Assembly (NCBI RefSeq): GCF_013364195.1
Contig: NZ_CP054918.1
Coordinates: 4,763,001 to 4,827,000 of the forward strand
From: Streptomyces sp. NA04227
GTDB taxonomy: Bacteria; Actinomycetota; Actinomycetes; Streptomycetales; Streptomycetaceae
DNA: 64,000 nt
Reading direction: 5' to 3'
Positions 15,993 to 24,306 of the stretch are shown piece by piece. Position 1 is the stretch's first letter, and the number at the start of each line of letters is the position of its first letter. The notes beneath the pieces are model-generated. The model was not told the DNA's origin. It ran no database searches and saw only the letters and a list, made by a program, of their open reading frames with translations. The position numbers and the translations under genes are program-made.

Positions 15993-17468
15993 CTACCGCA
16001 CCAGTTCGGGCGGCGGTTCGGTCGCCAATCCGGTGCCGTAGACGCGTATCTCGCCGTCGGCGGGGTCCCAGTGCTCGTCGAGGACCCGCAGGCTGACGGC
16101 GAGATGGCGGCCGTCCGGTGACCAGGCGGTCGCCACGGCCTGGCACAGGCGGCCCTCGCGGTTGCGGTGGTTGGTGACGACGCGGTGGTCGCCGACCCGC
16201 CGGATGGTGACCTCCGCGAACTTGCCTATGACGGCGAGCAGTTCACCGTCCGGGCTCACCCGCACGGACTGGATCGTGTCGTGGTGCCGGATCACGTCCA
16301 GGGTGCGGCCGTCCGCCGGGTCCAGTACGTACACCCGCTCGCCGCAGGCGACGAACATCCGCGACTCGTCGGCGGTGAAGGTGACTCCGTGGAACTGATC
16401 GACGGAGCCGTCGGGGGTGCCCGCACCCTCGCTCCCCGCGCCCAGGGGTATCTCGCGCATCCCGCCGTCCCCGCCGTCCGGTGTCAGCAGGGCGACTCGG
16501 GGGCCGGAGGCGTACGTGGTGCGGTAGCGGCCCGTGGCGGAGCGCAGACGGCCCGTCTGGGCGGGGGCCTGGACGCGGGCGCCCGAGCCCGTGTCGTACG
16601 CGAGTTGGGGGAGCGCCTCCTCGTAGTGGCGCAGGACGACCACGGGTTCGCCGGGGACCCAGGACAGCCAGGGGCAGACGTAGTCGTCGGGGTTCTCGGC
16701 GCTCGCGCGCAGGCACTCGTTCCAGTCGGCAGTGTCGTAGACCGCCAACTCGCCCTGTTCGCTGTGGGATACGGCCAGCCGACGGCCGTCGTCGGAGAAG
16801 GCGAGGTGGTGGGACTCGGCGGTGCCGAACGGCTTCAGTACGGCGCGGGGGCGGCGCAGATCGGGGACCCGCGGGGCCTCGCCGGGGAGCGGCATGTCGG
16901 CGTGCGTGGGGTAGCTGGCGGTGCGCCACCAGTCGCCCTCGGACAGGTGCCGCATCCAGCGGGCGTCGGTGACCACCACCTCGTAGTCCGCCCCGACGCG
17001 CATCTCCTCGGCCTGGACGAGCTCCGCCGCGGCCCCGGGTTTCATGTCCTGGAACCTGACGTCCTCCTCCCAGGGGAACCCGATGTACCCCTCCCAGGGA
17101 AGCTCGTCGTCCTCGTCGTACTCCGCTTCCGCTTCCTCGTCTTCCTCGTCGAACTCCTCGTCCTCGTCGAGGAGTTCCTCGGTCCCCGGCCACGGGTGGT
17201 TGCGGGTCGCAAGGCGTTCGGCGCGCTCGACGAACCAGCGGGTGTGCAGGTCCACCCACTCCTCGTCGAGGTACTGGTCCCGGGTGGTCACCTCGCACAA
17301 CGGGGCGTCGTCCCAGGCCGTCTCGCGCAGGATGCGGTAGAAGAAGCTGGGGTCGTCGGTGAGCGGGGCGTGCGAGTCGGTGTCGTAGTAGAGGACGGAG
17401 ACCCGTATCCGTAAGGTGCGGGCCGCGTGGTCGGCTGCCAGTACCCGGACTCCGTAGAGATCGGTCAT
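15993..17468 (-). CDS. Cytoplasmic WD40-like beta-propeller protein
   Basis: 491 residues from the ATG at 17468, which has GGGGGAA upstream; a longer frame to 17789 lacks support. The N-terminal part (MTDLYGVRVLAADHAARTLRIR) resembles a small beta domain, followed by a very acidic stretch at about 106-130 rich in Asp/Glu. From about 240 there are several propeller-blade repeats: HHLAFSDDGRRLAVSHSEQG, GVTFTADESRMFVACGERVYVL, SVRVSPDGELLAVIG and ATAWSPDGRHLAVSLR. No signal peptide is present. Function is probably protein scaffolding; partners unknown. Confidence 0.75.
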   Translation of the reverse strand: MTDLYGVRVLAADHAARTLRIRVSVLYYDTDSHAPLTDDPSFFYRILRETAWDDAPLCEVTTRDQYLDEEWVDLHTRWFVERAERLATRNHPWPGTEELLDEDEEFDEEDEEAEAEYDEDDELPWEGYIGFPWEEDVRFQDMKPGAAAELVQAEEMRVGADYEVVVTDARWMRHLSEGDWWRTASYPTHADMPLPGEAPRVPDLRRPRAVLKPFGTAESHHLAFSDDGRRLAVSHSEQGELAVYDTADWNECLRASAENPDDYVCPWLSWVPGEPVVVLRHYEEALPQLAYDTGSGARVQAPAQTGRLRSATGRYRTTYASGPRVALLTPDGGDGGMREIPLGAGSEGAGTPDGSVDQFHGVTFTADESRMFVACGERVYVLDPADGRTLDVIRHHDTIQSVRVSPDGELLAVIGKFAEVTIRRVGDHRVVTNHRNREGRLCQAVATAWSPDGRHLAVSLRVLDEHWDPADGEIRVYGTGLATEPPPELVR

Positions 17469-17677
17469 GAAGGTGTTCCCCCGTTGTCGCGTCGTGCCGG
17501 TGCGTCCTGTTGCCGAGTCCTGCCTGCCGGTACGGATCATGCTTGCACCGCCCTCTGACAACGCACGCTGAGCAGGCGCGATGGCAACGACCATGGCAAC
17601 GACCACGGACGGGGCCCGCCGACAACGGCCACTGACCGGGCCAGCACTGCCCGGGCCACCATTGACCGGGCCCGCAC

Positions 17678-17724
17678 AGCACAGTGCGCCGGCCCGTCCC
17701 GTGGACGTTCCGGCGCACTGTGCT
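17678..17724 (-). terminator. Perfect 15-bp inverted repeat after rtcB
   Basis: AGCACAGTGCGCCGG (17678-17692) and CCGGCGCACTGTGCT (17710-17724) are perfect arms with a 17-base loop, about 50 bases after the rtcB stop. The same 305-base gap repeats TGACCGGGCC-like words near 17631-17672; nothing else was seen in it. Confidence 0.65.
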
Positions 17725-17773
17725 GCCGTATCGCTGCTGTACGGCTGCCGTATCTCTGCCGTGCGCGCGGGAC

Positions 17774-18967
17774 TCAGCCCTTCACGCACACCACCTGCTT
17801 GAGCTTCGCGACCACGGCGACGAGGTCCCGCTGCTGGTCGATGACCTGCTCGATCGGCTTGTAGGCGCCCGGGATCTCGTCCACGACGCCCGAGTCCTTA
17901 CGGCACTCGACGCCCCGGGTCTGGTCCTCCAGGTCCTTCGCCGTGAAGCGGCGCTTCGCGGCGTTCCGGCTCATCCGCCGGCCCGCGCCGTGCGAGGCGG
18001 AGTTGAAGGACTTGTCGTTGCCGAGGCCCTTGACGATGTACGAGCCCGTCCCCATCGAGCCGGGGATGATCCCGTAGTCGCCCGAACCGGCCCGGATCGC
18101 GCCCTTACGGGTCACGAGCAGGTCCATGCCGTCGTAGCGCTCCTCGGAGACGTAGTTGTGATGGCAGCTGATCTCCTGCTCGAAGACCGGCTTCGCCTTC
18201 CCGAACTCCTTGCGGATCACGTTCTTGAGCAGGCCCATCATCAGTGCGCGGTTGTGCTTCGCGTACTCCTGCGCCCAGAACAGGTCGTTGCGGTACGCCG
18301 CCATCTGCGGGGTGTCGGCGATGAACACCGCGAGGTCGCGGTCGACCAGGCCCTGGTTGTGCGGCAGACCCTGCGCGACGCCGATGTGGTGCTCGGCGAG
18401 TTCCTTGCCGATGTTGCGCGAACCGGAGTGCAGCATCAGCCAGACCGCGCCCTCGGTGTCCGTGCAGACCTCGACGAAGTGGTTGCCGCCGCCCAGCGTG
18501 CCCATCTGCTTCCCGGCGCGCTCGGCACGGAACTTCACCGCGTCGGCGATGCCGTCGAAGCGGGACCAGAAGTCGTCCAGGCCCGCCGTCGGGAAACCGT
18601 GCAGCTTGGCCGGGTCGACCGGGTCGTCGTGCATACCCCGGCCCACCGGGATGACCTGCTCGATCCGGTTGCGCAGCCGGGACAGGTCGCCGGGCAGGTC
18701 GTTCGCGGTGAGGGAGGTACGGACCGCCGACATTCCGCAGCCGATGTCCACGCCGACGGCGGCCGGGCAGACCGCGTCGCGCATGGCGATCACGGATCCG
18801 ACGGTCGCGCCCTTGCCGTAGTGCACGTCCGGCATCACGGCCAGGCCCTTGATCCAGGGCAGCGTGGCGACATTGCGGAGCTGCTGCATCGCCGCGTCCT
18901 CGATCGAGGCAGGATCGGTCCAGATCCGGATCGGTACCTGCGCTCCCTGAACCTCGGTGTACGACAT
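17774..18967 (-). CDS. rtcB: RNA-splicing ligase RtcB
   Basis: 397 residues from the ATG at 18967 (MSYTEVQGAQVPIRIW); codons further upstream lack a ribosome site. RtcB hallmarks: PDVHYGKGATVGSV (metal ligands), GVDIGCGM with the Mn-binding Cys78, HSGSRNIG, GSMGTGSYIV, and SHGAGR with the His that forms the GMP adduct. RtcB joins 2',3'-cyclic phosphate or 3'-phosphate RNA ends to 5'-OH ends using GTP and Mn in the cytoplasm. No RtcA cyclase or archease lies nearby, so it stands alone, presumably for tRNA or RNA repair. Confidence 0.96.
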   Translation of the reverse strand: MSYTEVQGAQVPIRIWTDPASIEDAAMQQLRNVATLPWIKGLAVMPDVHYGKGATVGSVIAMRDAVCPAAVGVDIGCGMSAVRTSLTANDLPGDLSRLRNRIEQVIPVGRGMHDDPVDPAKLHGFPTAGLDDFWSRFDGIADAVKFRAERAGKQMGTLGGGNHFVEVCTDTEGAVWLMLHSGSRNIGKELAEHHIGVAQGLPHNQGLVDRDLAVFIADTPQMAAYRNDLFWAQEYAKHNRALMMGLLKNVIRKEFGKAKPVFEQEISCHHNYVSEERYDGMDLLVTRKGAIRAGSGDYGIIPGSMGTGSYIVKGLGNDKSFNSASHGAGRRMSRNAAKRRFTAKDLEDQTRGVECRKDSGVVDEIPGAYKPIEQVIDQQRDLVAVVAKLKQVVCVKG

Positions 18968-19433
18968 GGCGTCCTCATTCCCCCGTGGCGCGCGGTCCTG
19001 CCGCGCGGTTCGTGTGCGTGTGTTTCGTGTGGCGTGTGCGGTGGGTGTCCGTGGCCGGTGGCGCGCGGACGGTGTGCGGCGGTACTGGCCCGTGGCCACG
19101 TCTCCGCGGCACAACGGCACCGTAAATACCGGTGTCAAGCAGGTCGAATCAGACAGCGAACCGGCGGTCACCGCAGTGCGTGCGATAGACATTGTGTTCA
19201 CTGCCCGCCAGGTTGCGGCAATTGATTAAGTAGGCCGGGCCGCCGGTCCGGACGCCTGGGCCGGGCAGGGTCGGGCAGTGAACGACCGGCGATCGACCGG
19301 CGATCGACCAGCACGAACCAGCACGACAAGCAGCACACGACAAGCAGCAACAGCAAGCAGCAACGACAATCAGCAATCAGCAACAACGAGGCGGGTCGAG
19401 CGGTTCTCGATCCGGACGAGAGGGGTCGGCGCC
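18968..19433. other. Intergenic region with a T-poor CAG/CAA-rich leader
   Basis: 466 bases between divergent genes. AT-rich words near 19195-19230 (ATTGTGTTCA, CAATTGATTAAG) probably carry promoters. From about 19285 to 19398 the plus strand is nearly T-free and dominated by AGCA/ACAA words (for example ACGACAAGCAGC twice), probably the unstructured leader of the lipoprotein gene that follows. Confidence 0.4.
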
Positions 19434-20462
19434 GTGCGGCGGAGGATGGGTGCAACCGGCGCTGCCGTGCTGCTCGGGGTGCTCCTGTCCGCCTGCTCCG
19501 GCGGGTCGGACGACGACGGCGGCCAGGCCAAGCCCGGTCAGCCGGAGACGCCCACCCAGGTGGCCGAGCCCGGCAAGTACGACTCCCTGCCCGAGGCCTG
19601 CTCGTCCGTGGACCAGGACGCCCTCGACAGCCTGCTGCCCGGGATCCAGGCGATCACCGACGAGGTGCAGCGCGAGCGCGCCTACGCGGGCGCGGCCACG
19701 GCCACGTACGACACGGACCGGCGGGTCGGCTGCCGCTGGAAGGCCGAGTCGGCCCGGGCCACCCACCATCTCTCGGTGGACTTCGAGCGGGTCGTCTCCT
19801 ACGACGCTGCGGTGAGCGACGACGACCGCGCCGAGGACGTGTACGCCGAGAAGGCCGTCGAGGCCGGGCTCACGCCCGCCGCGCCGAGTGGCGGGGTGTC
19901 GGGCGAGGTGGCCGGCAGCAGCGCGTCGCCCGAGGAGCCCGGAGCGTCCGGGGAGTCCGGGGAGTCCGGGGCCGAGGGTGGGTCCGAGGACGGCAAGTCC
20001 CGGGACGGCGGATCCAAGGACAAGGGATCCCAGGACGGCGGATCCCAGGACCGCGACTCCGACGACGAACGCGCCAACCGGGGCGGCGTCCAGGAGTCCA
20101 CGGGCCGTGCGGACGTCGACCCCTCGCCGGAGCCCGGCGGCGACGACACCCCGACCGGTGACGCGAGCCCGCCCGCGGGCGGCGGCGACCCGGGCCAGGG
20201 CGGCCAGGAGGGTGCCGAGGGGCTCGCCTCCCGCATCCTGGACGACCTCGGCGACTCGGCCTTCCTGGACGACCAGGTCTCCCAGTCCACCTCGACCTCC
20301 CACAACCGCACCGTGACTGTGGTGTTCCGCACGTCCAACGTGATCGTGACGATTCAGTACGACGATCAGCCGATGGGGGCCATGCAGACCCCGGACGGCA
20401 AGGAAATGCAGGACAGGGCGCGGCAACTGGCCGACCGTCTGGCCGACAAGCTGGACGGCTGA
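19434..20462 (+). CDS. DUF3558-type lipoprotein with a charged low-complexity insert
   Basis: 342 residues from the GTG at 19434 (VRRRMGATG), chosen because it gives a proper lipoprotein signal with lipobox LSAC (Cys at about 24) and has AGAGGGG upstream; the frame is open to 19278. After YDSLPEACSSVDQDALDSLLPG comes the DUF3558 pattern with VGCRWKAES. Residues about 145-265 are a Gly/Ser/Asp/Glu/Lys-rich insert with repeats such as SKDKGSQDGGSQD, and the C-terminal domain (RTVTVVFRTSNVIVTIQYD) resumes the fold. DUF3558 proteins are surface lipoproteins of unknown role. A paralogue follows 220 bases downstream. Confidence 0.8.
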   Translation: MRRRMGATGAAVLLGVLLSACSGGSDDDGGQAKPGQPETPTQVAEPGKYDSLPEACSSVDQDALDSLLPGIQAITDEVQRERAYAGAATATYDTDRRVGCRWKAESARATHHLSVDFERVVSYDAAVSDDDRAEDVYAEKAVEAGLTPAAPSGGVSGEVAGSSASPEEPGASGESGESGAEGGSEDGKSRDGGSKDKGSQDGGSQDRDSDDERANRGGVQESTGRADVDPSPEPGGDDTPTGDASPPAGGGDPGQGGQEGAEGLASRILDDLGDSAFLDDQVSQSTSTSHNRTVTVVFRTSNVIVTIQYDDQPMGAMQTPDGKEMQDRARQLADRLADKLDG

Positions 20463-20682
20463 CGGGGGCTTTGTCCTTTTTGGCGCCCTGCGGTCGACGT
20501 CGCTCGTCGGGCCGGGGCAGCCGGAATCACAGCCGCCGTGTCCGGGCGCCGCGTACCGTGACCCCTCGGACCGACCGTCCCGGGCCTCCGGGACACGGGC
20601 CGTGCGGCCGGGGAGAGCCGTCCGGTCCGGAAGGACCTCGCTTGGCCGTAAGGCCCGAGCGACCGTGATGAGTGAAGGAACC

Positions 20683-21480
20683 ATGCACCGATCTGCACAG
20701 CGACTCACCCGCCTCTTCGCCGGTGCGGCGGCCGTACCGGTGATCCTCCTGGCCTCCGCCTGCTCCTCGGACGACTCCGGCTCGAAGGAGGACAGCAAGC
20801 CGAGTGCCACGCCCTCGGCCCGTCCCACGGTGGAGAAGGAGCGCTTCGCGACGCTGCCCGACCCGTGCAAGGTCATCAAGAAGAACACCCTCGACGACCT
20901 GGTGCCCAAGACCGAGGACGAGTCGGGCAAGGCGGGCGGCTCGGACGACTCCTCGATCCGTGGCACCTGCGCCTGGACCAGCCTGGACAACAAGGGCGTC
21001 AAGGGCTCGCAGTTCCGCTGGCTGAACGTCTCGCTGCTGCGCTTCGAGTCTGACCAGGCCCGCGGCAACGGCGACAAGCTGGCGCACACCTACTTCCAGA
21101 AGCAGGTCGCGGGCGCGCAGCGCACCCCTGGTGCGAAGGGCGTGCAGACCGCGCCGGTGGCGGGCGCCGGTGAGGAGGCGACCGTCGTGAGCTACGAGCT
21201 GAAGAAGAAGGAAGGCACCTTCAAGCAGCAGACCGTGGTCGCCCGTACCGCCAACGTCGTCGTCACCATCGACTACAACGGCGCCGGTCTCGCCGGTGAC
21301 AAGTCCCCCGACGCCCAGGACCTCGTGTCCGACCTCAAGCGCGCGGCCAAGGACGCGGTGGCCGCCGTCGAGGCCGCCAACTCCGGTTCCTCCGGCGGCG
21401 GTTCCACCGACGGCGAGTCCCCGAAGGACGGCGCCGAGTCCCCGAAGGACGGCGCGTCGAAGGACAGCGGCAAGGCCTGA
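20683..21480 (+). CDS. DUF3558 lipoprotein
   Basis: 265 residues from the ATG at 20683 (GAAGGAACC upstream); another ATG lies 15 bases earlier. The signal peptide ends in a lipobox LASAC (Cys about 28). The mature part starts with a Ser/Lys-rich linker, then LPDPCKVIKKNTLDDLVPK and GTCAWTSLDNKG, the DUF3558 Cys pair, then RTANVVVTIDYNGAG, which matches the C-terminal motif of the preceding gene. The tail is Ser/Gly/Asp-rich repeats ending in SKDSGKA. Same strand and family as its neighbour, so a duplicated pair of surface lipoproteins. Confidence 0.85.
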   Translation: MHRSAQRLTRLFAGAAAVPVILLASACSSDDSGSKEDSKPSATPSARPTVEKERFATLPDPCKVIKKNTLDDLVPKTEDESGKAGGSDDSSIRGTCAWTSLDNKGVKGSQFRWLNVSLLRFESDQARGNGDKLAHTYFQKQVAGAQRTPGAKGVQTAPVAGAGEEATVVSYELKKKEGTFKQQTVVARTANVVVTIDYNGAGLAGDKSPDAQDLVSDLKRAAKDAVAAVEAANSGSSGGGSTDGESPKDGAESPKDGASKDSGKA

Positions 21481-21489
21481 GGCACTGAC

Positions 21490-21523
21490 GGCCCGGCTCG
21501 TACCGCCGGTACGGGGCCGGGCC
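21490..21523 (+). terminator. Strong hairpin terminator after the DUF3558 pair
   Basis: GGCCCGGCTCGTACC (21490-21504) pairs with 21508-21523 around a 3-base GCC loop with one asymmetric base, 9 bases after the stop codon. Confidence 0.8.
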
Positions 21524-21808
21524 TCAGAGGCCCAGATTCCGGATGCATAACGGCCTGCCGCCCCTCCCACGACCCTCCGGCGCGGGGCAAAGCGGGACCG
21601 AGGTGACCCAACAGCCCTGTGGGCGTGGGGAGATGGGACGGCCCGTGGTCGCGGGCGGCCGGATCGGCCGCCGTGGTCCGCGCGTTCCGGCCCCCCGTTC
21701 GCCATGTGCGTGTGCCAGTCTGTTGCGCGCATGTGCCGGATGCGCGGGCGCCCCGCTGGGGGTGTGCCCGCCGCGCAGGGCAGCCGTACGTGAACGGAGG
21801 GCAGACCG

Positions 21809-23152
21809 GTGGCCGCGCCACTGCAGCTGACTCGGACGCACCGGATTCTCATCGGCGTGGTGGTGGCCGGTGCGGTGGTGATCGCGGGGATCGGTTTCGC
21901 GGGTTCGTACGCGGCGGTGCGTGAACTCGCGGAGAAGAAGGGCTTCGGCGACTTCTCGCTGGTCTTCCCGATCGGTATCGACGCGGGTATCTGTGTGCTC
22001 CTCGCGCTCGACCTGCTGCTGACATGGATCCGTATCCCGTTCCCGTTGTTGCGGCAGACGGCGTGGCTGCTGACGGCGGCGACGATCGCGTTCAACGGTG
22101 CCGCGGCCTGGCCCGACCCTCTCGGTGTGGGGATGCATGCGGTGATTCCGGTGCTGTTCGTGGTCGCGGTGGAGGCGGCCCGGCACGCGGTCGGGCGGAT
22201 CGCGGACATCACCGCCGACAAGCACATGGAGGGCGTACGGATCAGCCGCTGGCTGTTGTCCCCGGTGCCGACCTTCCTGTTGTGGCGGCGGATGAAGCTG
22301 TGGGAGCTGCGTTCCTACGAGCAGGTGATCAAGCTGGAGCAGGAACGGCTGGTGTATCAGGCGCGGTTGCGTTCGCGGTTCGGGCGGGCGTGGCGGCGCA
22401 AGGCGCCGGTCGAGTCGTTGATGCCGCTGCGGCTGGCGAAGTACGGAGTACCGCTCGCCGAGACCGCACCCGACGGACTCGCCGCCGCGGGGATCGAGCC
22501 GCGGTTGCTGCCGGGACAGCCCGCCGCGCCTGAGCTGGAGTCCAAGTCCGCCCAGGAGAACCCGGAAACGGCTCCCGAGGAGGCCCCGAGCCAGTGGTTC
22601 GCCCCGCCGCAGAAGGTGCGGTACCAGGGCGACTACGACCCGAACTACGAGCCGCCCACGTACACCCCTCCGCAGGAGCACCAGTCCTGGTACGACGGGC
22701 AGCCGCAGCAGATACCTGTGCCACAGCCGGGCGCGGCGGAGTCGGGGCAGGAACCGGGGTCGGGGCAGGGATCGGGACCGGCATCGGAGCAGCAGCCGGT
22801 CGTGGAGGTGGCGCCCGAGCCGACCATGGACGAACTACCGGCATCAGCACCGGAGTTGGTATCGGAACCGATCCCGGACGAGGAGCCGGAGCCGCGGGTC
22901 CAGGTGCCGAACGGGGCGGGCGGTATGCGGCGCCTGGGCGAGGGCGTGCAGGAGGCGGAGCCGTCGGACGAGGACCTGTACCAGGTCTTCCGGTACTCGA
23001 TAGACGGCGAGGGCATGCCGACGCCCGGTGCCTTCGCCGCCAACGTCGAGGCCACGTACCAGTTGCGCCTCCAGCCGCGCGAACTGAACCAGTACATGGG
23101 CCAGTTCACGGCCCGGCTCACCAACGAGCTGCTGGAAGACCACATCGCGTAG
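21809..23152 (+). CDS. DUF2637 (Spd-like) membrane protein
   Basis: 447 residues, GTG start with GGAGG 8 bases upstream. Four N-terminal membrane helices at about 13-33, 50-72, 83-100 and 108-125 (RILIGVVVAGAVVIAGIGF, VFPIGIDAGICVLLALDLLL) form the DUF2637 domain seen in spread (Spd) proteins of actinomycete conjugative elements and in chromosomal copies. The cytoplasmic rest begins with Arg-rich WRRMKLWELRSYEQVIKLEQE and includes a long Pro/Gln/Glu-rich disordered stretch (about 240-370) and a C-terminal helical domain (YQVFRYSIDGEGMPTPGAFAANVEATYQL) resembling a DNA-binding-type fold. No other plasmid-transfer genes are nearby. Confidence 0.8.
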   Translation: MAAPLQLTRTHRILIGVVVAGAVVIAGIGFAGSYAAVRELAEKKGFGDFSLVFPIGIDAGICVLLALDLLLTWIRIPFPLLRQTAWLLTAATIAFNGAAAWPDPLGVGMHAVIPVLFVVAVEAARHAVGRIADITADKHMEGVRISRWLLSPVPTFLLWRRMKLWELRSYEQVIKLEQERLVYQARLRSRFGRAWRRKAPVESLMPLRLAKYGVPLAETAPDGLAAAGIEPRLLPGQPAAPELESKSAQENPETAPEEAPSQWFAPPQKVRYQGDYDPNYEPPTYTPPQEHQSWYDGQPQQIPVPQPGAAESGQEPGSGQGSGPASEQQPVVEVAPEPTMDELPASAPELVSEPIPDEEPEPRVQVPNGAGGMRRLGEGVQEAEPSDEDLYQVFRYSIDGEGMPTPGAFAANVEATYQLRLQPRELNQYMGQFTARLTNELLEDHIA

Positions 23153-23414
23153 GGCTGGGAAATCCGCCCGCGTAGGGCTGGGAAACCCCGCACACATCGC
23201 CTGAACACTTCGGGCTGGTCCTCTGAACTCGGCCTGAACGCACGGCAGTTGGGGGACGGTGACTTCCGGCCCCCGCATGCCACGGCCGAAAAGTGATCCC
23301 GCTCCCATCGCGTCGCCGTACTCCCTCTGTCCAAGTCGTCCGATTACAGTGCCGGTTGACAGCCGAGGCCGGGCGCGACGGACGCCGGCCCAGGGCATTC
23401 CAGGAGTTGAGCCA

Positions 23415-24242
23415 GTGACCGAGAACCCGGCAACCGCACAGGACCGTGCCGAGCAGGTGCGCAGTCGCATCGACACCAGCCAGCCGCACACCGCGCGGAT
23501 CTGGAACTACTGGCTCGGCGGCAAGGACAACTACGAGATCGACCGGATCACCGGCGACCAGATCCGTACCCTGCACCCGGGCATCGGCGACTACGCCACG
23601 GCCGACCGGCTGTTCCTCGGCCGCGCGATCCGCCACCTCGCGGCCGACCACGGCATCCGTCAGTTCCTGGACATCGGCACCGGCCTGCCCACCGCGGACA
23701 ACACCCACGAGGTCGCGCAGCGCATCGCGCCCGAGTCGCGCATCGTCTACGTGGACAACGACCCGCTGGTCCTCGCCCACGCCCGCGCCCTGCTGACCAG
23801 CACCCCCGAGGGCCGCACCGACTACCTCGACGAGGACCTGCGCAACGTCGACGCGATCCTCGAACACGCCGCCAGGACACTGGACTTGAGCCAGCCGGTC
23901 GCGCTCGTACTGCTCGGCGTGGTGATCTTCCTCGGTGACGACGAGGAGGCGCACACCACCGTGCGCCGCCTGATGGACGCCCTCGCCCCCGGCAGCCACC
24001 TGGTCCTCTCGCACACCATCACCAGCCCGGCCATGCCGGAGGTGGACGAGGCGGTGGCCTTCTGGAACGAGCACGGCACACCCAAGCTGAAGCAGCGCAC
24101 CCCGGAGCAGATCACTCGCTTCTTCGACGGCCTCGAACTCGCCGAGCCCGGCGTCGTCTCCTGCTCCAAGTGGCGTCCCGGCGCGGACGAGTTGGAGCCG
24201 GAGGAGGTCGCGATGTACGGCGGACTGGCCCGTAAGAACTGA
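23415..24242 (+). CDS. SAM-dependent methyltransferase (Methyltransf_19/DUF574)
   Basis: 275 residues from the GTG at 23415 with AGGAG 8 bases upstream. The family marker ARIWNYWLGGKDNYEIDR lies at about 26-43, followed by the SAM-binding motif FLDIGTGLPTADNTHEVAQ and acidic YVDNDPLVLAHARAL. This is the actinobacterial family expanded in Streptomyces (S. coelicolor has many). Substrates are largely unknown. An isolated gene; a strong hairpin follows. Confidence 0.93.
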   Translation: MTENPATAQDRAEQVRSRIDTSQPHTARIWNYWLGGKDNYEIDRITGDQIRTLHPGIGDYATADRLFLGRAIRHLAADHGIRQFLDIGTGLPTADNTHEVAQRIAPESRIVYVDNDPLVLAHARALLTSTPEGRTDYLDEDLRNVDAILEHAARTLDLSQPVALVLLGVVIFLGDDEEAHTTVRRLMDALAPGSHLVLSHTITSPAMPEVDEAVAFWNEHGTPKLKQRTPEQITRFFDGLELAEPGVVSCSKWRPGADELEPEEVAMYGGLARKN

Positions 24243-24261
24243 GGCCCCGCGCCTGCCGGTT

Positions 24262-24293
24262 GGGCCCGTACGCGGACGAAGGCGTACGGGCCC
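24262..24293. terminator. Bidirectional hairpin terminator
   Basis: GGGCCCGTACGC (24262-24273) and GCGTACGGGCCC (24282-24293) are perfect 12-base arms with an 8-base loop between the convergent methyltransferase and substrate-binding-protein genes. Confidence 0.85.
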
Positions 24294-24306
24294 CGGCACC
24301 CGCCCC

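Noticed and set aside
17774..18967. An RNA-repair operon around rtcB
   Set aside because: No RtcA, archease, Pnkp or Hen1 homologue flanks it; neighbours are unrelated.
21809..23152. Evidence for an integrated plasmid from the DUF2637 gene
   Set aside because: No integrase, replication or transfer gene is nearby; the neighbours are chromosomal-type genes such as lysS and argS.
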